From the NCBI GenBank assembly GCA_950022295.1, contig OX465598.1, forward strand, positions 174,858,001-174,922,000: a stretch of 64,000 nt of DNA, read 5' to 3'. Positions 22,816 to 35,879 of the stretch are shown in pieces (the stretch's first letter is position 1; each line of letters opens with the position of its first letter). This DNA is from Bromus sterilis. Lineage: Eukaryota > Streptophyta > Magnoliopsida > Poales > Poaceae. Under the pieces are notes generated by a model that worked only from the letters and a program-made list of their open reading frames with translations, had not been told where the DNA came from and ran no database searches. The position numbers were made by a program, and so were the translations under genes.

Positions 22816-23218
22816 TTTTGGAGGACCTGAGAGATGTTGCGCTTGTATAGCTGTCTGTTGATCACTGTGAATGCTTTGGATCGTCGACTAATGGGTCGAG
22901 CTTCTGCAATGTCCTGTGGTAAGGCTCCTTCGATTAGGAATTGAAGGAATGGTTTTGTACAGGCCGGGTCTTCGAGTGCGGCTGGCTCTGCGACTTCAGT
23001 TGCTTGGCTTCTTGGGTTGTCGGCGGTGCTTGTTGCTGCCACCTGCGCTGGTTCATCTGCGTCATCTGCCTCTACGACTGCCTCGGGTGCTGCTGGCTTT
23101 ACTTTGATTGATCTCTGGTTGATTCTCTCAAGGAAAACACATGGTGGTATTGGTCCTCGAGTCGATCCGATGTTTGCAAGTTCGTCGGCTTCTGTGTTAA
23201 TTGCTCTGGGGACATAAT
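22791..23218 (-). pseudogene. RNase H-integrase linker of element E
   Basis: Frame with FLERINQRS and an Ala/Glu/Pro-rich spacer, then the start of the integrase module (FLIEGALPQDIAEAR, INRQLYKRN). Such linkers are variable; it is part of the pol polyprotein, ended by the stop at 22791. Confidence 0.6.
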
Positions 23219-23354
23219 TGAGTTCGCAGCCATCGAATCCTCCCTCTAGTGTGTTGTAGAGCTTCTGTTAGGTCGAAATGTTGTCTGCGACTGCGTTACA
23301 GTCACTCATCGCCTGCTGAACGACGAGGTTGGAGTCGCCGTAGATCGAGAGGCG
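23219..23354 (-). pseudogene. RNase H C-terminal part of element E
   Basis: Minus-strand frame with RLSIYGDSNLVVQQ, the conserved RNase H segment. It continues the frame that ends in KTCGAT at 24990 on the other side of the solo LTR, showing that the LTR landed in the RNase H gene. A stop interrupts the piece near 23266. Confidence 0.75.
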
Positions 23355-23359
23355 AGTGG

Positions 23360-24984
23360 TGATGTGCGAGGTGATTATAGTGATTTCTCGCCCTTCGTTG
23401 GTAAACCCCAAGAGGAAGGTATGATGTAGCACCGCAGAAAATTTCCCTTAGTAAAGATATCAAGGTTTCTCTCTAGTAGGACTCCGGAGATGATAAGTAG
23501 GTGTCAGCAGCAGAACTGACGCGAACCTGCACACAGACGCAAATAACTTTGTTCCCAACGAAGTTCAAATAGGTTGTCAATCTCTCCGGTCTTGTTGTTC
23601 ACAAAGGATCAAACACAAGGGATAATGATAGCAACTGAAAGTAAAAGCAGAAAAGTAAATGAGTGTGGAAACAGTGATGAGGATATGGACCGGGATACGT
23701 GATGTTCACTAGTGATGTCTCTCTCCCAAAAGACGAGGTGAACAAATTACAGAAAGGCAATTGACAGGATTATGAACGCACCGCAATGCTAACTATGCTA
23801 CAAAAGAAAGGAAGAGGCTCAAAAACATGGGAAGAACGCCAAAATAAGTAGACCGAAATCCATCTACATCTACTACTAATGATCCACCTTGAGATATCTA
23901 TCCAGAACATCTCGCTGGTATTAAGTTGCGAGCCCCACCCAAAGTGTAAACCCAAAGCAACAAACAATTGCATTAAAAAGCACTTTGCGTAAAGTAAACA
24001 ATCCTTGCAACCGCGGTTACAAGCACCGTTGTTTTCCCCTTGTGGCAACAGCACATCCCCTAGACTCATGTTTCTGTCACTCAAGCGTGTCATCAGCGGG
24101 CATGAACCCACAATCGAGCATAACATTCCCTCTTGGGGTTACTACCTACTAGTTGGCCAAAGCAATAAACAGCAATGGAGAACATGCAAGAATTACTTTA
24201 AGAACAAAAATATAAAAGATAAGAACCAAATATATTACTCTATCACAATCTGAACATAATCTCATAATCCATCAGATCCCATCAAACTCAGCATAGCAAC
24301 AGCAGAAAGATTACAAAAGTGCCTCGATCATGTAGGGAAGCTCACGAGGTCTAAACCATGAAGAATAAAGAGGGGAGGAGAACATCACATAGCTACTGAT
24401 CACGGACCCATGGTCCAAACGAAACTACTCACGGCACATCCGGGAAGCATCCATGGTGGAGAGGAGACTCCCGGAGGTCGTCCCTCCCTCCGGCAGGGTG
24501 CCGGGAAGAGGTCTGCTGGTGCTCCCGATCTCGGAAGCACGGCGGCGGCGGAACAGAGGCGAGATCGCGAAAAAAAATTCTTCTTCTGAGGGTTTCTCGT
24601 CACGGAGAATATATAGGCGAAGGGGGGCAGCCAGTGGGCCACCAGGGGTCCAGGCGGCCCCCTGGCGCGGCCAGCCCCTGGGGCGCGCCACCAGGGCGCC
24701 TGGGCCCCTGGTGGTGGCCCTCTGGCCCCACTCAGGTCCTTCCGGAAGGTTCTTCTGCGCCGATTTTTTATTTGATTTTTCCCGAATTTTTGGAGCACTT
24801 TTTATATGGGGTAAAACTGAAATAGAAAAACAGCAGAAAACAGGAACTGGCACTGTGGTGCACTGAGTTAATAGGTTAGTCCAAATATGATCAAAAGTGT
24901 ATGAAAGTGGATCTAGATCATAGCAATATCACACAAAACATGCATGGAGTAAGCAGAAATTATAGATACGTTTTGGACGTATCA
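23360..24984 (-). repeat. Solo LTR, Athila-like A/B superfamily
   Basis: 1625 bp, minus orientation: ends in gacgtatca at 24984, the reverse of TGATACGTCC, and starts TGATGTGCG at 23360. It aligns over its length with the element B LTRs. Perfect 5-bp target duplication AGTGG at 23355-23359 and 24985-24989, and no internal sequence. This is the product of recombination between two LTRs. It interrupts the RNase H gene of element E. Confidence 0.92.
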
Positions 24985-25418
24985 AGTGGCGCCGCAAGTT
25001 TTTGCCATGCGCATGCCGTGGAGTAGTGCCTCGTATTCTGCTTCGTTGTTTGAGGCATTGCTGAAGTTGATGTGGAGGACGTATTTGAGCTTCGTTCCTT
25101 TGGGGGAGACTAGTACGACATCTGCTCCGGCTCCTTGCTATCTTTTGGATCCGTCGAAGAACATCGTCCTTGAGTTGGACAGATCTGGGGGGCCGTGTGT
25201 TTGGACCTCTGTACACTCGACCAAGAAGTCTGGGAGTACTTGGGCTTTGATTGTTGTTGGGTGTTTGAACTGCATATCTCGCGGGCTGAGCTCGATGTTC
25301 CACTCAGCGACTCGACCGGTCGCTCCGGGGTTGTTGAGGATGTCCGCGAGTGGTGCACTGCTCACGATTGTGATGGGGTGTTCGTCGAAGTAATGCGGTA
25401 CTTTCCTGGAGGTCATGA
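24985..25418 (-). pseudogene. RT end and RNase H N-terminal part of element E
   Basis: Minus frame 25416-25138 has FDEHPITIVSSAPLADIL and the connection region, then FFDGSKR, the start of RNase H with its first Asp. A stop follows at about 25138, after which the frame continues (SPKGTKLKY, NNEAEYEALLHGM with the catalytic Glu) up to the solo LTR. RNase H removes the RNA strand during cDNA synthesis. Confidence 0.8.
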
Positions 25419-26229
25419 TGATGGCGAGCAGGAGCTTCTGGTAGTGCGGGTACCGTTGATGTGGCTTTGTGAGCAGTGTGCTAAGGTAGTAGATTTGTCT
25501 TTGTGTGCTCTGGATTTTGCCTTCTTCTGCGCGCTCGACGACGAGCGCCGTGCTGACTACACTGCTGCGTGCTGCTATGTAGAGGTACAGTTTCTACCGT
25601 TCTTTGGGCACCGCCTAGATTGGTGGACTCGAGAGGGTTTTCTTTAGATCTGCAAATGCATTGCGGGCTTCCTCGGTCCACTCGAATTTTTCTCCTTTTT
25701 TGAGCAGTTGGTAGAACGGTAAGGTCCTTTCTCCTAGCCTGCTGATGAAACGGCTCAGTGCTGCAAGTCTTCCTGTGAGCTGCTGCACGCCTTTGATATT
25801 GGTTGGCCTTTGCATCTTGGCGATTGCTTGGTCCTTTTAGGGGTTTGCTTCGATTCCTCGGGTGGAGACTATGTACCCGAGTAGTTTTCCGGCTGGGACG
25901 CGAAAGACGCACTTTTTTGGGTTGAGCTTGATTTTTTACTTGTTGAGGGACGCGAATGTTTCACGGAGGTCGTCGAGTAGCGTGTTTGCGCAGTAGGTTT
26001 TGATGTCAATGTCGTCTACGTAGACCTGGACGTTTCTACCAATTTGGTCTCTCAAGCATGCTTGCATCATTCGTTGGTACGTGGCTCCGGCGTTTTTTAG
26101 GCCAAAGGGCATTGTTTAGTAACAGAACACGCCGTAGGGGGTGATGAACGAGGTGTGCTCTTCGTCTTCTTCCTTCATCCTGATGTGATTGTATCCGGAG
26201 TATGCATCGAGGAAGGATAGGAGGTCTCA
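25419..26229 (-). pseudogene. Reverse transcriptase core of element E, multiply broken
   Basis: Minus strand, palm and thumb of the RT: FLDAYSGYNHI with the first catalytic Asp, PFGLKNAGATYQRMMQ, VYVDDI (catalytic Asp pair, near 26010-26025), then LLGYIVSTRGIEANP and LTGRLAALSRFIS. The frame has several stops (for example at 26227-26229, about 26116, 25935 and 25840) and a shift between 25615 and 25500. The motifs are intact enough to identify the family, but the protein cannot be made. Confidence 0.88.
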
Positions 26230-27196
26230 TCCTTCTGTGGAGTCGATTATCTGATCGATTCTCGGCAGGGGGATGTGGTCTTTCGGGCAGTGCTTGTTGA
26301 CAGGCCCGTAGTCAACACACATCCTCTGTACCTCAGTGTCTTTTTTAGGGACTAGAACTGGATTTGCAATCCAGGTTGCTTTCTTCGTCTCACGGATGAA
26401 CTTTGCGTCGAGTAGTCGGTTGATTTCTTCTCCGATTGCTCTGCGCTTGGGCTCTGAGAATCGTCGCAGCGCCTGCTTTACTGGCTTGGTGTTTGGCTTG
26501 ATATGGAGCGCGTGTTCTGCGAATTCTCGCGGTATTCCGGGCATTTCGGCTGGGCACCAGGCGAAAATTTTCCATTCATTGCGAAGGAAGGTTATGAGGG
26601 CGGTTTCTTGTTCTTCTGGGAGGTGGGCATATACGCGGACCGTCTTCTCTGGGTCTGTAGGGTGAACTTGGTGGGTCATTGTGTCGCTTTCGAAGCTGAA
26701 ATCGCGGCCAAATTCTTTTGACTCTCTTCGGCTCGCCAGTGGGAAGATGCTTTTATCCGTCATTATAGCTATTTCTTTGAGTTTTTGTTGGGCTCCAAAC
26801 GTGTCGGAGACTTTGTGGAAGTCGCGATCGCACTGGTCTGATTTGGTGAAGCTTCCCTTGACTGTGATGACTCCTGCTGGTCCTGGCATCTTGAGCTTGA
26901 GATATGCATAGTGCGGAACCGCCATGAATTGTGCAAACGCTGGTCGCCCAAGTATGGCATGGTATTGCGACTGCCAGTCGAGCACTTCGAACTCGAGCAC
27001 TTATTCTGCGAAGTTGCGCTTGCTGCCGAAGATGACATCAAGCTCGATTGTTCCGATGGAGGCGGCTGCTTCACCTGGAACTACGCCGTATATTGTGGTG
27101 CCTGTCTTCTTCCAAACTGATCGTGGGATTAGGATCTTGTGTAGGGTGCTGGCGGAGATTATGTTTAGGTTGTTGCCTCCATCCATGAAGACTGTG
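26227..27196 (-). pseudogene. Protease and RT N-terminal part of element E
   Basis: The minus-strand frame enters from the H insertion point at 27196 with VFMDGGNNLNIIS, the aspartic protease active-site region, and HAILGRPAF, the second protease motif; a stop at about 27000 separates them. The open part 27000-26227 (about 257 codons) continues into the RT fingers: FAWCPAEMPGI, ALRRFSEPKRRAI, and VPKKDTEVQRMCVDY. This is the aspartic protease plus first RT third of a Ty3/gypsy pol. The gag-proximal part is displaced by element H. Confidence 0.88.
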
Positions 27197-27845
27197 TGTG
27201 ACACCCCGCCTGAATACCATTGTACACAGACGAGTGTCGCCCACACACCAGCCCAGGAATCACTCTCGTGTGCGCGCTTACAACACGTACCAAGAACATA
27301 GGCACAACTGTAAAAGGATTCATAAGCCAAAGTGGCTTGAATCAATATATTACCACCACAGATGGTTCATTACAAAGATGGGGGCAACGGAATATAAACT
27401 ATCTATGGCAGCACGGACTTGGAGCGGCTCCAATCCACAGGGATCTGACTAGGTTACTCTCCTAGCTCGCGAACGCTTCGACTCCTCCTAGAGAAAGCGA
27501 ATCCTTAGTTAAACCTGAAAATCTGGCTACGTCAATAGCCAGGGATGAAAGCCATGTGAGTACGTTTGAATGTACTCGCAAACAATCAAACCAAGTAACA
27601 TATACACCAAGCAAAGAAATCCATGGCATTCAAGCATGCACAAGTTATTAGAGTATATTAGTTATCATGGCATAGCAGTTTAAACAATATTAACATGATG
27701 AATCTGAACAATATTAACATGATGAATTTAGTATACTATCAGGAATAAGACTATTGCAATAACAATCAACACATGGGCACTCATGACCATCTCATGATAA
27801 TGCCGCTTACCTCAGAGTCCTTACCGACTCCACATCGGGTGATCT

Positions 27846-27972
27846 CATGACCATTCAACGGGTTAGGTGTCCTTCGTTACCACCCAACCAATCCGGTCAT
27901 CGCATGACCATTCAACAGGTTAGGTGTCCTTCCTTACCACCCAACCAATCCGTTCATCGCATGACCATCCAC
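27846..27972 (+). repeat. 57-bp tandem repeat in the H LTR
   Basis: Copies begin with catgaccatt at 27846, 27903 and 27960; two full and one partial unit, differing at a few bases. Confidence 0.85.
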
Positions 27973-30900
27973 TAAACACAAACATCCACTGAACTTATGT
28001 TGATCCAAGTTTGACCTAGTACGAACTGTGTCCCATAACCGAGGACTCGGCTATTCGAATAGATTGTGACTCTGCAGAGTTTGTGCACTTTACCCACACT
28101 ATGGAGTTCTTCCACCACCCAGCACCCCGGAACTTTTCCCACAGGATCCTTGGAACTCGTTCCGCAAAAGTGAGCTAGCACATCTCCAACGAAACTTTCC
28201 TACCGCGTAACCTCCCTACGGTATCACCGACATACTGTCTTGGGTATCTCTGTGTCCACCAGACACAGGCCAACCTATTGCTAAACGGCCACCATGTGGC
28301 AAGTACTTTCCCAAATGGGGACTCCCGGGTAAATAACTCTGGATGTCGAGATTATCACCACCTACCGGGCCAGGGTAGCGTGCGTGCATAATCCCCCCTC
28401 TTTGGTGATACCCGTAGAAGGCAAAACGATAGCCCAAGCGAAGGCCTGCCCATACAGGCGAGTGCGGTTGCACTAGTAAATCTCGGTTCGGTGGCACATG
28501 ATCAACGGTTACTCCAGTCCAATCCCATCAACAATATTAACTAAGAAACATATGATCAAACATAGCAACAAAACATACCATAGCGATACTAGTACAACAC
28601 GATATCATATAAGCATGGTAAGGCAGATGATCCATAAAAATGAACATGGATATGATCAACATGAATGGGGATGATAGCATGAACATAACATGAACAACAT
28701 GGGCATGATACGAACCAGTAAACATGGCATGATCATTTCTAACTTATCATATCAAGTAGGCATGTCAAGAGAACATAAGCATGATACTCACAAGTGAACA
28801 TGGCATGATTGACATAAACCTAGAACACAAGCATGGCATAAGCATGTCAAGTCAAATTAACATATCAGGGTTGAATTCATCAGTTAAGCAACATCATATT
28901 TGAGAGCACACAAGAACACGCGGCACGATGCTTTAGAGCATATATCAGATGGCTAGCTTGCCTGGGGGTGTCGATGAATCCACCGGACGGACGTGCGATC
29001 ACCATCCGAAAATATCCGACGGGACTGACGGTTCTCCGGCGAAGCCTAACGAACAACGGGGGCAAAAGGGTCAATTTCACAATGCCAAAACATCATGAAA
29101 GTTCCACCAACGGAACGGGCTCGGAAAGCTGTGAACCTGGGCGCTTGAATCACCGCAATCGGAGTCACGGTCGGGGAGATACGGCTGTTCGTTCGATAAT
29201 CAAAAAAATGCCCTTATCGGATAAACGTCCACAAAATAATCTTTCGGATCTGGTGAGAGAAAACGCATGGCCCAAAATACGCTTTCCGACAAGGAAAGAG
29301 CATTTATACCCGCACTAGAACGAAAGTACGCTATGGCTAGGTGAAAGCGCACTTCCACCCGAAGCAACAACGAATACTCTTTCCCTACATGGAAACGTAT
29401 TTCCGAAATACGCCTTCGTCTAATACGCGCGGGGCCAAGGCTATCCCGCTGACTTGCGGGCCCCACGCGTCAGGGTCTCCTCTCTCCTCCTTTTCTTTCT
29501 GGACGCGAGCAGGGGAGCGTCGCGGGCGGGACGAGTAGGGGTAGACGGGCAGGCGATAGCCACCGGCGACCGGTGCGGGCGGAGGCTCGCCGTCGTCGCC
29601 ACCTGGGTGCGGCTCGTTCGGGCGCACCCGCAGGTGCTTGCGGGGCCACTCGAGGTGGCCGGCGGAGCCGTCTCGCACGGGTCAGGGCGCGCGGGCTGTG
29701 AGCGGCTGGACTCGGTCGGCGGCGGCCCGAGGCGACGGGGCACGTGGCGGCGACCTCTGCTCTAAGGGGGATTGGGGGTAGAGGGGCGCCACGGAGAGCA
29801 GGGCGGCCTGCCTCCCCTGGCCATGGCGCGCTGGACGCGGCGGTCCTAGCAGCGGGGCGCGGCGACGTAAGCCCTCCGGCCGGCCGGGACGGAAGCGGCA
29901 GGGGCCTAGGCCGAGCGGGCTGAGGGGCCGCGGTCCAGGCTCCAGGAGAAGGGGGGAAAGCCCGACCAAGTCCAAGGCCATGGCGACGGAAGCCATGGAT
30001 GCATGGCTCTCGGCCATGACGAGGCGAGGCTGAGCCGAGGGATCGAGGGGGAGGTAGCTGGTGGCTGCGGGTTGATGCTGGGAGGCCTCGAAGTTGTTCT
30101 TCTTATATCCAGGAGCGGGGCTCGGAGATGGATCTCAAAGGATCTAGGCCATGGCCACGCGGCGGCCATGCCTTGGAGCACCTTGTGTCAGCATGAGCCT
30201 CCAGAGGCTACAAGACGAGGGGGAGAGCACGCGGGGGTCAGACGTGGAGTGGGGATCACGAAAGACATGCCCAAACGCGAGGAAGAGGACGATGTGGATA
30301 GGAATCCAGTACAAGCACTAGCTGGACGTGAGCTAGTCGTGAGCTGGGCACGCCACGTGCGTGGTCACCCAGGCCAACACGTGTCCCGCGCATGCTTATG
30401 ACCAGGGACCATGTCTACATGGTAAGGTGAGATCTTAGGAAGCGCAGGAACCAAGGTGGGCTGACCTGCTTGGCATGGAGCTCTGAAAGAGACATGACAT
30501 GGGTTGGACCAGCAAGGTGTTTGTGCTGAACTGGGGAAGGCTCATCTGGTGAAATGATCTGGAACTTGTGTCATAGCAATCTTATCCAATGGTGACTATC
30601 TCTGTCAAATTTGAGCTCAAATGGACCACTGTACATGCCACTTCCTTTACAAATGCACCAACTAAGGAGAAGGTGTTTGTGATGTGGTGTGGATAGCACA
30701 CTAGTCCCCTTGTCTTGGAATTTGGCAGAGCTTAATCATACACTAGGATACGTTGTTCACAAAATTTCAGCTCAAATGGACAAGGATAGCTTGCACTTCC
30801 TTCACAAAGTTACCTGCTGGACAGAAACTTTGGGAATTTATTGTGAATTACTGGCTTGTCCATTATGGCTCAAATTTGGTACAACACCATGACATGGGCA

Positions 30901-31207
30901 GGGGAAATGGCACAAAATGTATGGGAGGCAATGGGCAAAGATAAATAACACTTCCTTTGGAAAGTGCTATTCTTCCCTGAATTTGGAAATGGAAGCTATG
31001 CTCAAACTTTGAACTATGGAACCCCATGTTTTGATAGAAATGGCCATGGGTTGGATACTAGGAGCTCCACAATTCATTTGAGCACCAATGGGGCAACCAA
31101 AATGGTAGCTCCTTTGCAAATGGGCTAAAAGGGAATTATTGGCTTTACAAAGAAAACCACAATTTCCTTTATTCAATCATAGCCAATATCTTAGGGAGAG
31201 GTCAAGA

Positions 31208-31225
31208 CACTACTAGGGAAATAGC
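31208..31225 (+). repeat. Left terminal inverted repeat of the CACTA element
   Basis: CACTACTAGGGAAATAGC; pairs with 42410-42427 allowing one inserted base. Confidence 0.92.
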
Positions 31226-31229
31226 TATA

Positions 31230-31615
31230 CATGGAAAGCCTATTAGTGGCGCATATGGAAAGCGATGCGCGACCACCTGTTATGGGTGGCGCACTGGAAA
31301 ATAATGTGCCACTCATAAGACCTTATGGGTGGCGCATTATATTCCAGTGCGCCACCCCTAAGAGTGGGCCAGCCTGGATGATCTTATACGTGGCGCATCT
31401 AGCAGTATGCGCCACCCCTAAGGACCTTATAGGTGGCGCACATACAGAATGCGCCACCCCTAATAGCTTAGGGGTGGCGCATTCTGTATATGCGCCACCC
31501 ATAAGGTCCTTAGGGGTGGCGCATTGTGGTAATGCGCCACCCATAAGAGCTTAGGGGTGGCGCATTGCACAGATGCGCCACCACTGACTTCCTATATGCG
31601 CCACTAAATGCCTAG
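31230..31615 (+). repeat. Left subterminal repeats of the CACTA element
   Basis: About twelve occurrences of the core GGTGGCGCA or its reverse TGCGCCACC, mostly arranged as facing pairs that can form hairpins (for example 31478-31505). Short arrays of this kind are the binding sites of the TNPA-type protein in En/Spm elements; that role is inferred here. Confidence 0.85.
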
Positions 31616-32127
31616 AGCTTCCCTTATCTACTCCACCCCACCTACCACCTCTCATTCACTCCACACAATTCTCAAACTAGATCCACTCTTCTCACCCTAG
31701 ATCTATTCGGTTTTCTCCTCCTCCCCACCTCATTTCTTCCATTTATCCATCGATACTTGGCATTACATCTATTTTGTTTCATATTGAAGTAAGTGGACCT
31801 CCTCCCAAACTCTTTTGTTCCATTTATGACCCATATACTTGCCTTTATTAGCTTGGGGTTTGTTGTATATGTGAAGCTTGGGTTTGATGTATATGTGAAG
31901 CTTGTGGTGGTTTGATGTATGTGTGAAGCTTATGGTGGTTTGATGTATATGTGTATCTTGAGTGGCAAATGTTTTGCTGAAATGTCGATTCATTTCCGTT
32001 TTGGCAAATTTCTAGCGCACTCTCCGCATGCTCCCATGCATTATTAGGGAAGGTCATGCCGAATTTTTCCGGCGACGACTGTGATATATAATTGTGTTGC
32101 TCTGTCAGTGCACGCAGGTGATCGACC
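31616..32127 (+). promoter_or_regulatory. Leader region of the first CACTA gene
   Basis: Between the subterminal repeats and the first ATG. It contains a C/T-rich stretch (31620-31790), a direct-repeat block of gtatatgtgaagctt words (31865-31950) and the words aggtcatgccgaatttttcc (from 32050), which also occur ahead of the second gene at 37789. A splice acceptor-like tgcacgcag lies at 32109-32117. Confidence 0.5.
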
Positions 32128-35100
32128 ATGGTCCGCGAGATGCTGAGCGATATCACCGTGGCTAGGTGGATGCAATGTGCGACAAACGACATGCTAAGGA
32201 ATAATAGGTCGGATATAAGATGTCCGTGTCGGAGATGAAAACTGCAGTGCGTGACCGAGCCTGATTCCGGAATATTGCAAAGACACCTGAAGCGTAATGG
32301 TTTGATGGATGGCTACACACGATGGATAAGTGATGAAGCTGGTGAGGAGGACGTCAATGGTGGGGCGCCAGTAAATGAGGAAGGGCAACCAGAAAACAGC
32401 GGCGGGCGAGATGACGAAGAGCATCCCGTACATGATCATGAAGAAGATGCCGAAGCGGATCATGTAGATCAAGATGCCGGACATGAAGATCAAGATGTCG
32501 GACATGATGATTCAAGCTGGGTGCGGGACCCTCATGTTCAAGAGCTGCTTGTCAAAGAGGCGTTGAACGCAAGAGGTGCAGCTAGAGAGAAAGCCAAGAT
32601 GGCGCAACTCGAGAAAGACGCGATTACGAAGTAGTACGAAGGATGCAACGACGAGGATACCCGCTTGAATGTAACACTTGGGGCTATGGAGATGAAGGCA
32701 AAACACAAATGGACCGACGAAAGCTTCGATGATAACATGGCATTCTGGCACGATCGTCTTCCGAAGGGCAACACGTGCCCAACTAGTATCGCTGAGGCCA
32801 AGAAAGTCCTTTGCCCTCTCGATCTTCCGCACGTTAAATACCACGTCTGCATAAATGATTGCATGATCTATCGGGGTGAGGACGAAGATAAAACCACATG
32901 TTCGGTGTGCGGTGTTAGTCGATACAAGAGAGGGAAGAAAGTTCCTAGAAAAGTGGTATGGTACTTTCCGATCACTCCTCGTCTGCAGAGGTATTTCGTA
33001 GATCCCGAGGAAGCAAAGCTCATGACCTGGCACGCGGATAGAAAGAAGCTAAAAGAGGATGACCCGAACCCGGATCCGGAAAAGGAGGACATGCTGAGGC
33101 ACCCTTCAGATGGTAGCCAATGGACTGCGTTGGACCTCGAATACCCAGATTTTGGGAAAGAACCAAGGAACCTCAGGATTGGTGTGAGTGCCGATGGAGT
33201 CAATCCGTTTGGCAGCCAGAGCAGCACACACAGTACCTGGCCCGTGTTTGTATGCATATACATCCTTCCCCCCTGGAAGTGCATGAAGAAAAAGTACATA
33301 ACAGTGTGTATGCTAGTTCAAGGGCCGAAACAACTAGGTACGGACCTCAATCTATATCTGCAGCTGTTGAAAGAGGAGCTAGAAACGTTATGGAAAGACG
33401 GAGTCAATACGTGGGACGCCGCGGCAAAAGAATATTTCCCAATGAAAGCCGCGGTGATCACGACGGTGCACGACTATCTCGGATACGGATATTTCTCAGG
33501 GCATGTGGTCCAAGGATTCTGTGCATGCGTTAGGTGCATGGATAATACAACGTACCGCCAGCTACCAAAAGATCCTGGATCTTCAAAAACCGTGTTCCAG
33601 GGGTCTCGGAGGTGGCTTCCCAAGAAACACGCATGGAGAAAACAGGGACATCTGTTCGATGGAAGCGAGGAGCTCCGAGCACCCCCAGCTCGAAGGAGCG
33701 GCAAAGAAATCGACAACTTGCTGAAAACTTGGAAAGAGTGCCCCGCGCCGGGAAAGAAAAGAAATAAGACTCAGCCGTTGATGAGGGTATGGAAAGCGAG
33801 GTCTGTTTTCTGGGATTTGCAATACTGGAGTCTACTCCGCAGTCCTCATAGCCTTGATCTAATGCATATCACAAAGAACGTGTGCGAGAGCTTGTTTGGC
33901 ACGCTTCTCAACATGCCGGAGAAGACCAAGGACGGGCCAAAAGCAAGGAATGACTTGAAATTTATGGGCATCAGGAGGGAACTTCACCCCCCTAGTGACG
34001 ACGATGATGAGCCGGAGGAGGAAGAGGATACGGAAACGCAAAACTCTTGCAAACGAAAAAGGACGACCAAGAAGAAGACCGGTATTGATCACTGCCCCCC
34101 GGCATGCTTCACTCTATGCGAGGAGGAGATCAAGCGGTTTATCCACTGCCTCATAGGAGTAAAATTTCCGAACGGCTACGCGGGGAAGATAAGCAGATAC
34201 CAAGACGAGGCGAAGCAGCGTTTCAGCGGGATGAAATCTCACGACTGTTTCGTGCTGATGATGCAGATTCTCCCGGTTGCGATGCGAGGGATAATGGACG
34301 AGCACGTCCGTAAAACGTTGTTTGGCCTTTGCAACTTTTTTGACGTCATCTCCCGGAAGTCGATTTGCGCTACGAAACTCAAAAGGCTACAGGAGGAGAT
34401 CGTGCTTATACTATGCGAGCTTGAGATCTATTTCCCGCCCGCGTTCTTCGACATTATGGTGCATCTGCTGATCCACGTCGTGGAGGATATCGTCCAACTC
34501 GGGCCTGCGTTTCTGCGCAGCATGATGCCGTTCGAAAGGATGAATGGGCACATCAAAAAATATGTTCGTAACAGGTCCCGTCCAGATGCAAGCATAGCGA
34601 AGGGCTTTCTAACCGAAGAGTGCATCTCTTTTTGCACGAATTATCTCAACACCGAGAACCCTGTTGGTCTGGCCGTCAACAAGCACTTTGGCAGGACCGA
34701 TGGGTGTGGTCACCACGAGGGAAGCCGCGCAATGCATGTCAACTTTGACGGTCGAGACATCGACTTTGAAAGAGCAAGCCTAGTCGCGCTACAACACATC
34801 CAGCTGGTCGATCCTTGGATAGTAAAGCACAAGGATTTAATCAGGAAGAAGTACAGTGACCAGGGCCTGCAGATAAAGGACCGAGATCCACGGCTAATCA
34901 AAGAGCACAACTCCGGTTTCATGACTTGGTTCAGGGACGAGCTTCGTGCTAATCCCCCGCGAAGGAACGCTTCCGTGGACGAAAAGATGATATTCACCTT
35001 GTCACAGGGTGCCGCACGCAACCTGATGACCTATCAAGCGTATGATATCAACGGCTACCCATTTTACACGGAGGAAAAGGACAATAACTGCGATTACCAG

Positions 35101-35628
35101 AACTCAGGGGTAACGGGGATATTCTACACCGAGGACGTCAAGGAAAGATTCTATGGAAGGATCGAGGACATATGGGAGCTCGAATACTGTGGAGAGAAAG
35201 TGCCGATGTTCCGTGTGAGATGGGCCAAGAGCGTCGTAAAAGAAGACCGGTACTTCACCACCATGGTTATACCCGAAGCCAAATCCAAGTCTACGGGCGC
35301 AAACGTCACCGCGAAAAATGAGCCATGGGTACTGGCTAGCCAAGTGGACCAATGCTTCTTCATTACCGACCCATCAAAGCCGAGCCGCGTTGTAGTGAGG
35401 AGATGCAAAAGAAACATCATCGGAATGGACGGAGTCGCCAACGAGCAAGACTTTGACAAGTACGGCGACCCGAAGATGGAGGATGACTACGCCGCTCAGG
35501 ATACATACACCACAACCCTACCGAAGAAAGGTCTCCTCCCGTTCAACAGGAAAAGTGAAGGCGTCCCGGGCCTAAATTATTCAACCACGAAAAAGAAGGG
35601 CAAGAAGAAGATCGTGAGGAAACGATAG
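32128..35628 (+). pseudogene. tnpD: TNPD-type transposase of the CACTA element
   Basis: One frame from ATG 32128 to TAG 35626-35628 (1167 codons), interrupted by TGA at 32236-32238 and TAG at 32632-32634; the last 987 codons from 32665 are uninterrupted, first internal ATG at 32686. The N-terminal part has the transposase-associated pattern (RCPCRR, then LKRNGLMDGYTRW) followed by an Asp/Glu/His-rich acidic stretch. In the open part, counted from 32665, the Transposase_21 catalytic core spans about residues 145-410 (HPSDGSQW, ADGVNPFG, SLDLMHITKNV), a DUF4218 domain about 520-650 (HDCFVLMMQILP, MMPFERMNGHIKKYVRNR), and a DUF4216 domain about 824-900 (VKERFYG, WVLASQVDQCFFI). The C-terminus is Lys-rich. 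It would cut and rejoin the element ends. The TGA replaces an expected Cys in the zinc-finger-like CPCRRC motif. Confidence 0.93.
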
Positions 35629-35879
35629 CTAGATAGCTAGCTCCAAATTTAAGAAAAATATTTTGTAATTCATGATCACTTTGTGTATGCATGGATTTAA
35701 TATGCACTTTTCTGTTGTTTGTTGGTTTTGCTGCTTGTGCTTGCTCCCCTCTCACATTACACCTAGTATTTTGTTAAAGATTTTCCTTGTTTGCATCCAC
35801 TTCATGACTCCACCTACATATTATAACCATCAGGGGTCTGTGTTTTCATCGTAATTGTTACGGCACTAAGTTCATTCAT

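Larger units (their letters stand above)
12539..27196 (-). mobile_element. Element E: Tat-like Ty3/gypsy retrotransposon, host of nested insertions
   Basis: Three separated pieces belong together: 12539-14115, 21271-23359 and 24985-27196. Removing element B (ATAGC duplications) and the solo LTR (AGTGG duplications) joins them, and the RNase H coding frame continues across the second join. On the minus strand the order is protease, RT, RNase H, integrase, then a long 3' region with hairpin repeats and an antisense gene-like unit. Polymerase order is that of Ty3/gypsy. The 5' side (gag, leader, LTR) has been moved away by element H at 27197 and is not in the window; no LTR of E is seen. A long 3' region with an additional ORF is known from the Tat lineage, which supports that assignment. 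Confidence 0.75.

Noticed and set aside
23417..23426. Solo LTR boundary at 23422 with target site AGGTA
   Set aside because: It did not match the right flank AGTGG; moving the left end to 23360 gives a perfect AGTGG duplication, full-length alignment with the B LTR and a continuous RNase H frame.
29385..30401. Overlapping ORFs of 90-132 codons
   Set aside because: GC-rich part of the H LTR, no motif, Arg/Pro/Ala-rich in every frame.
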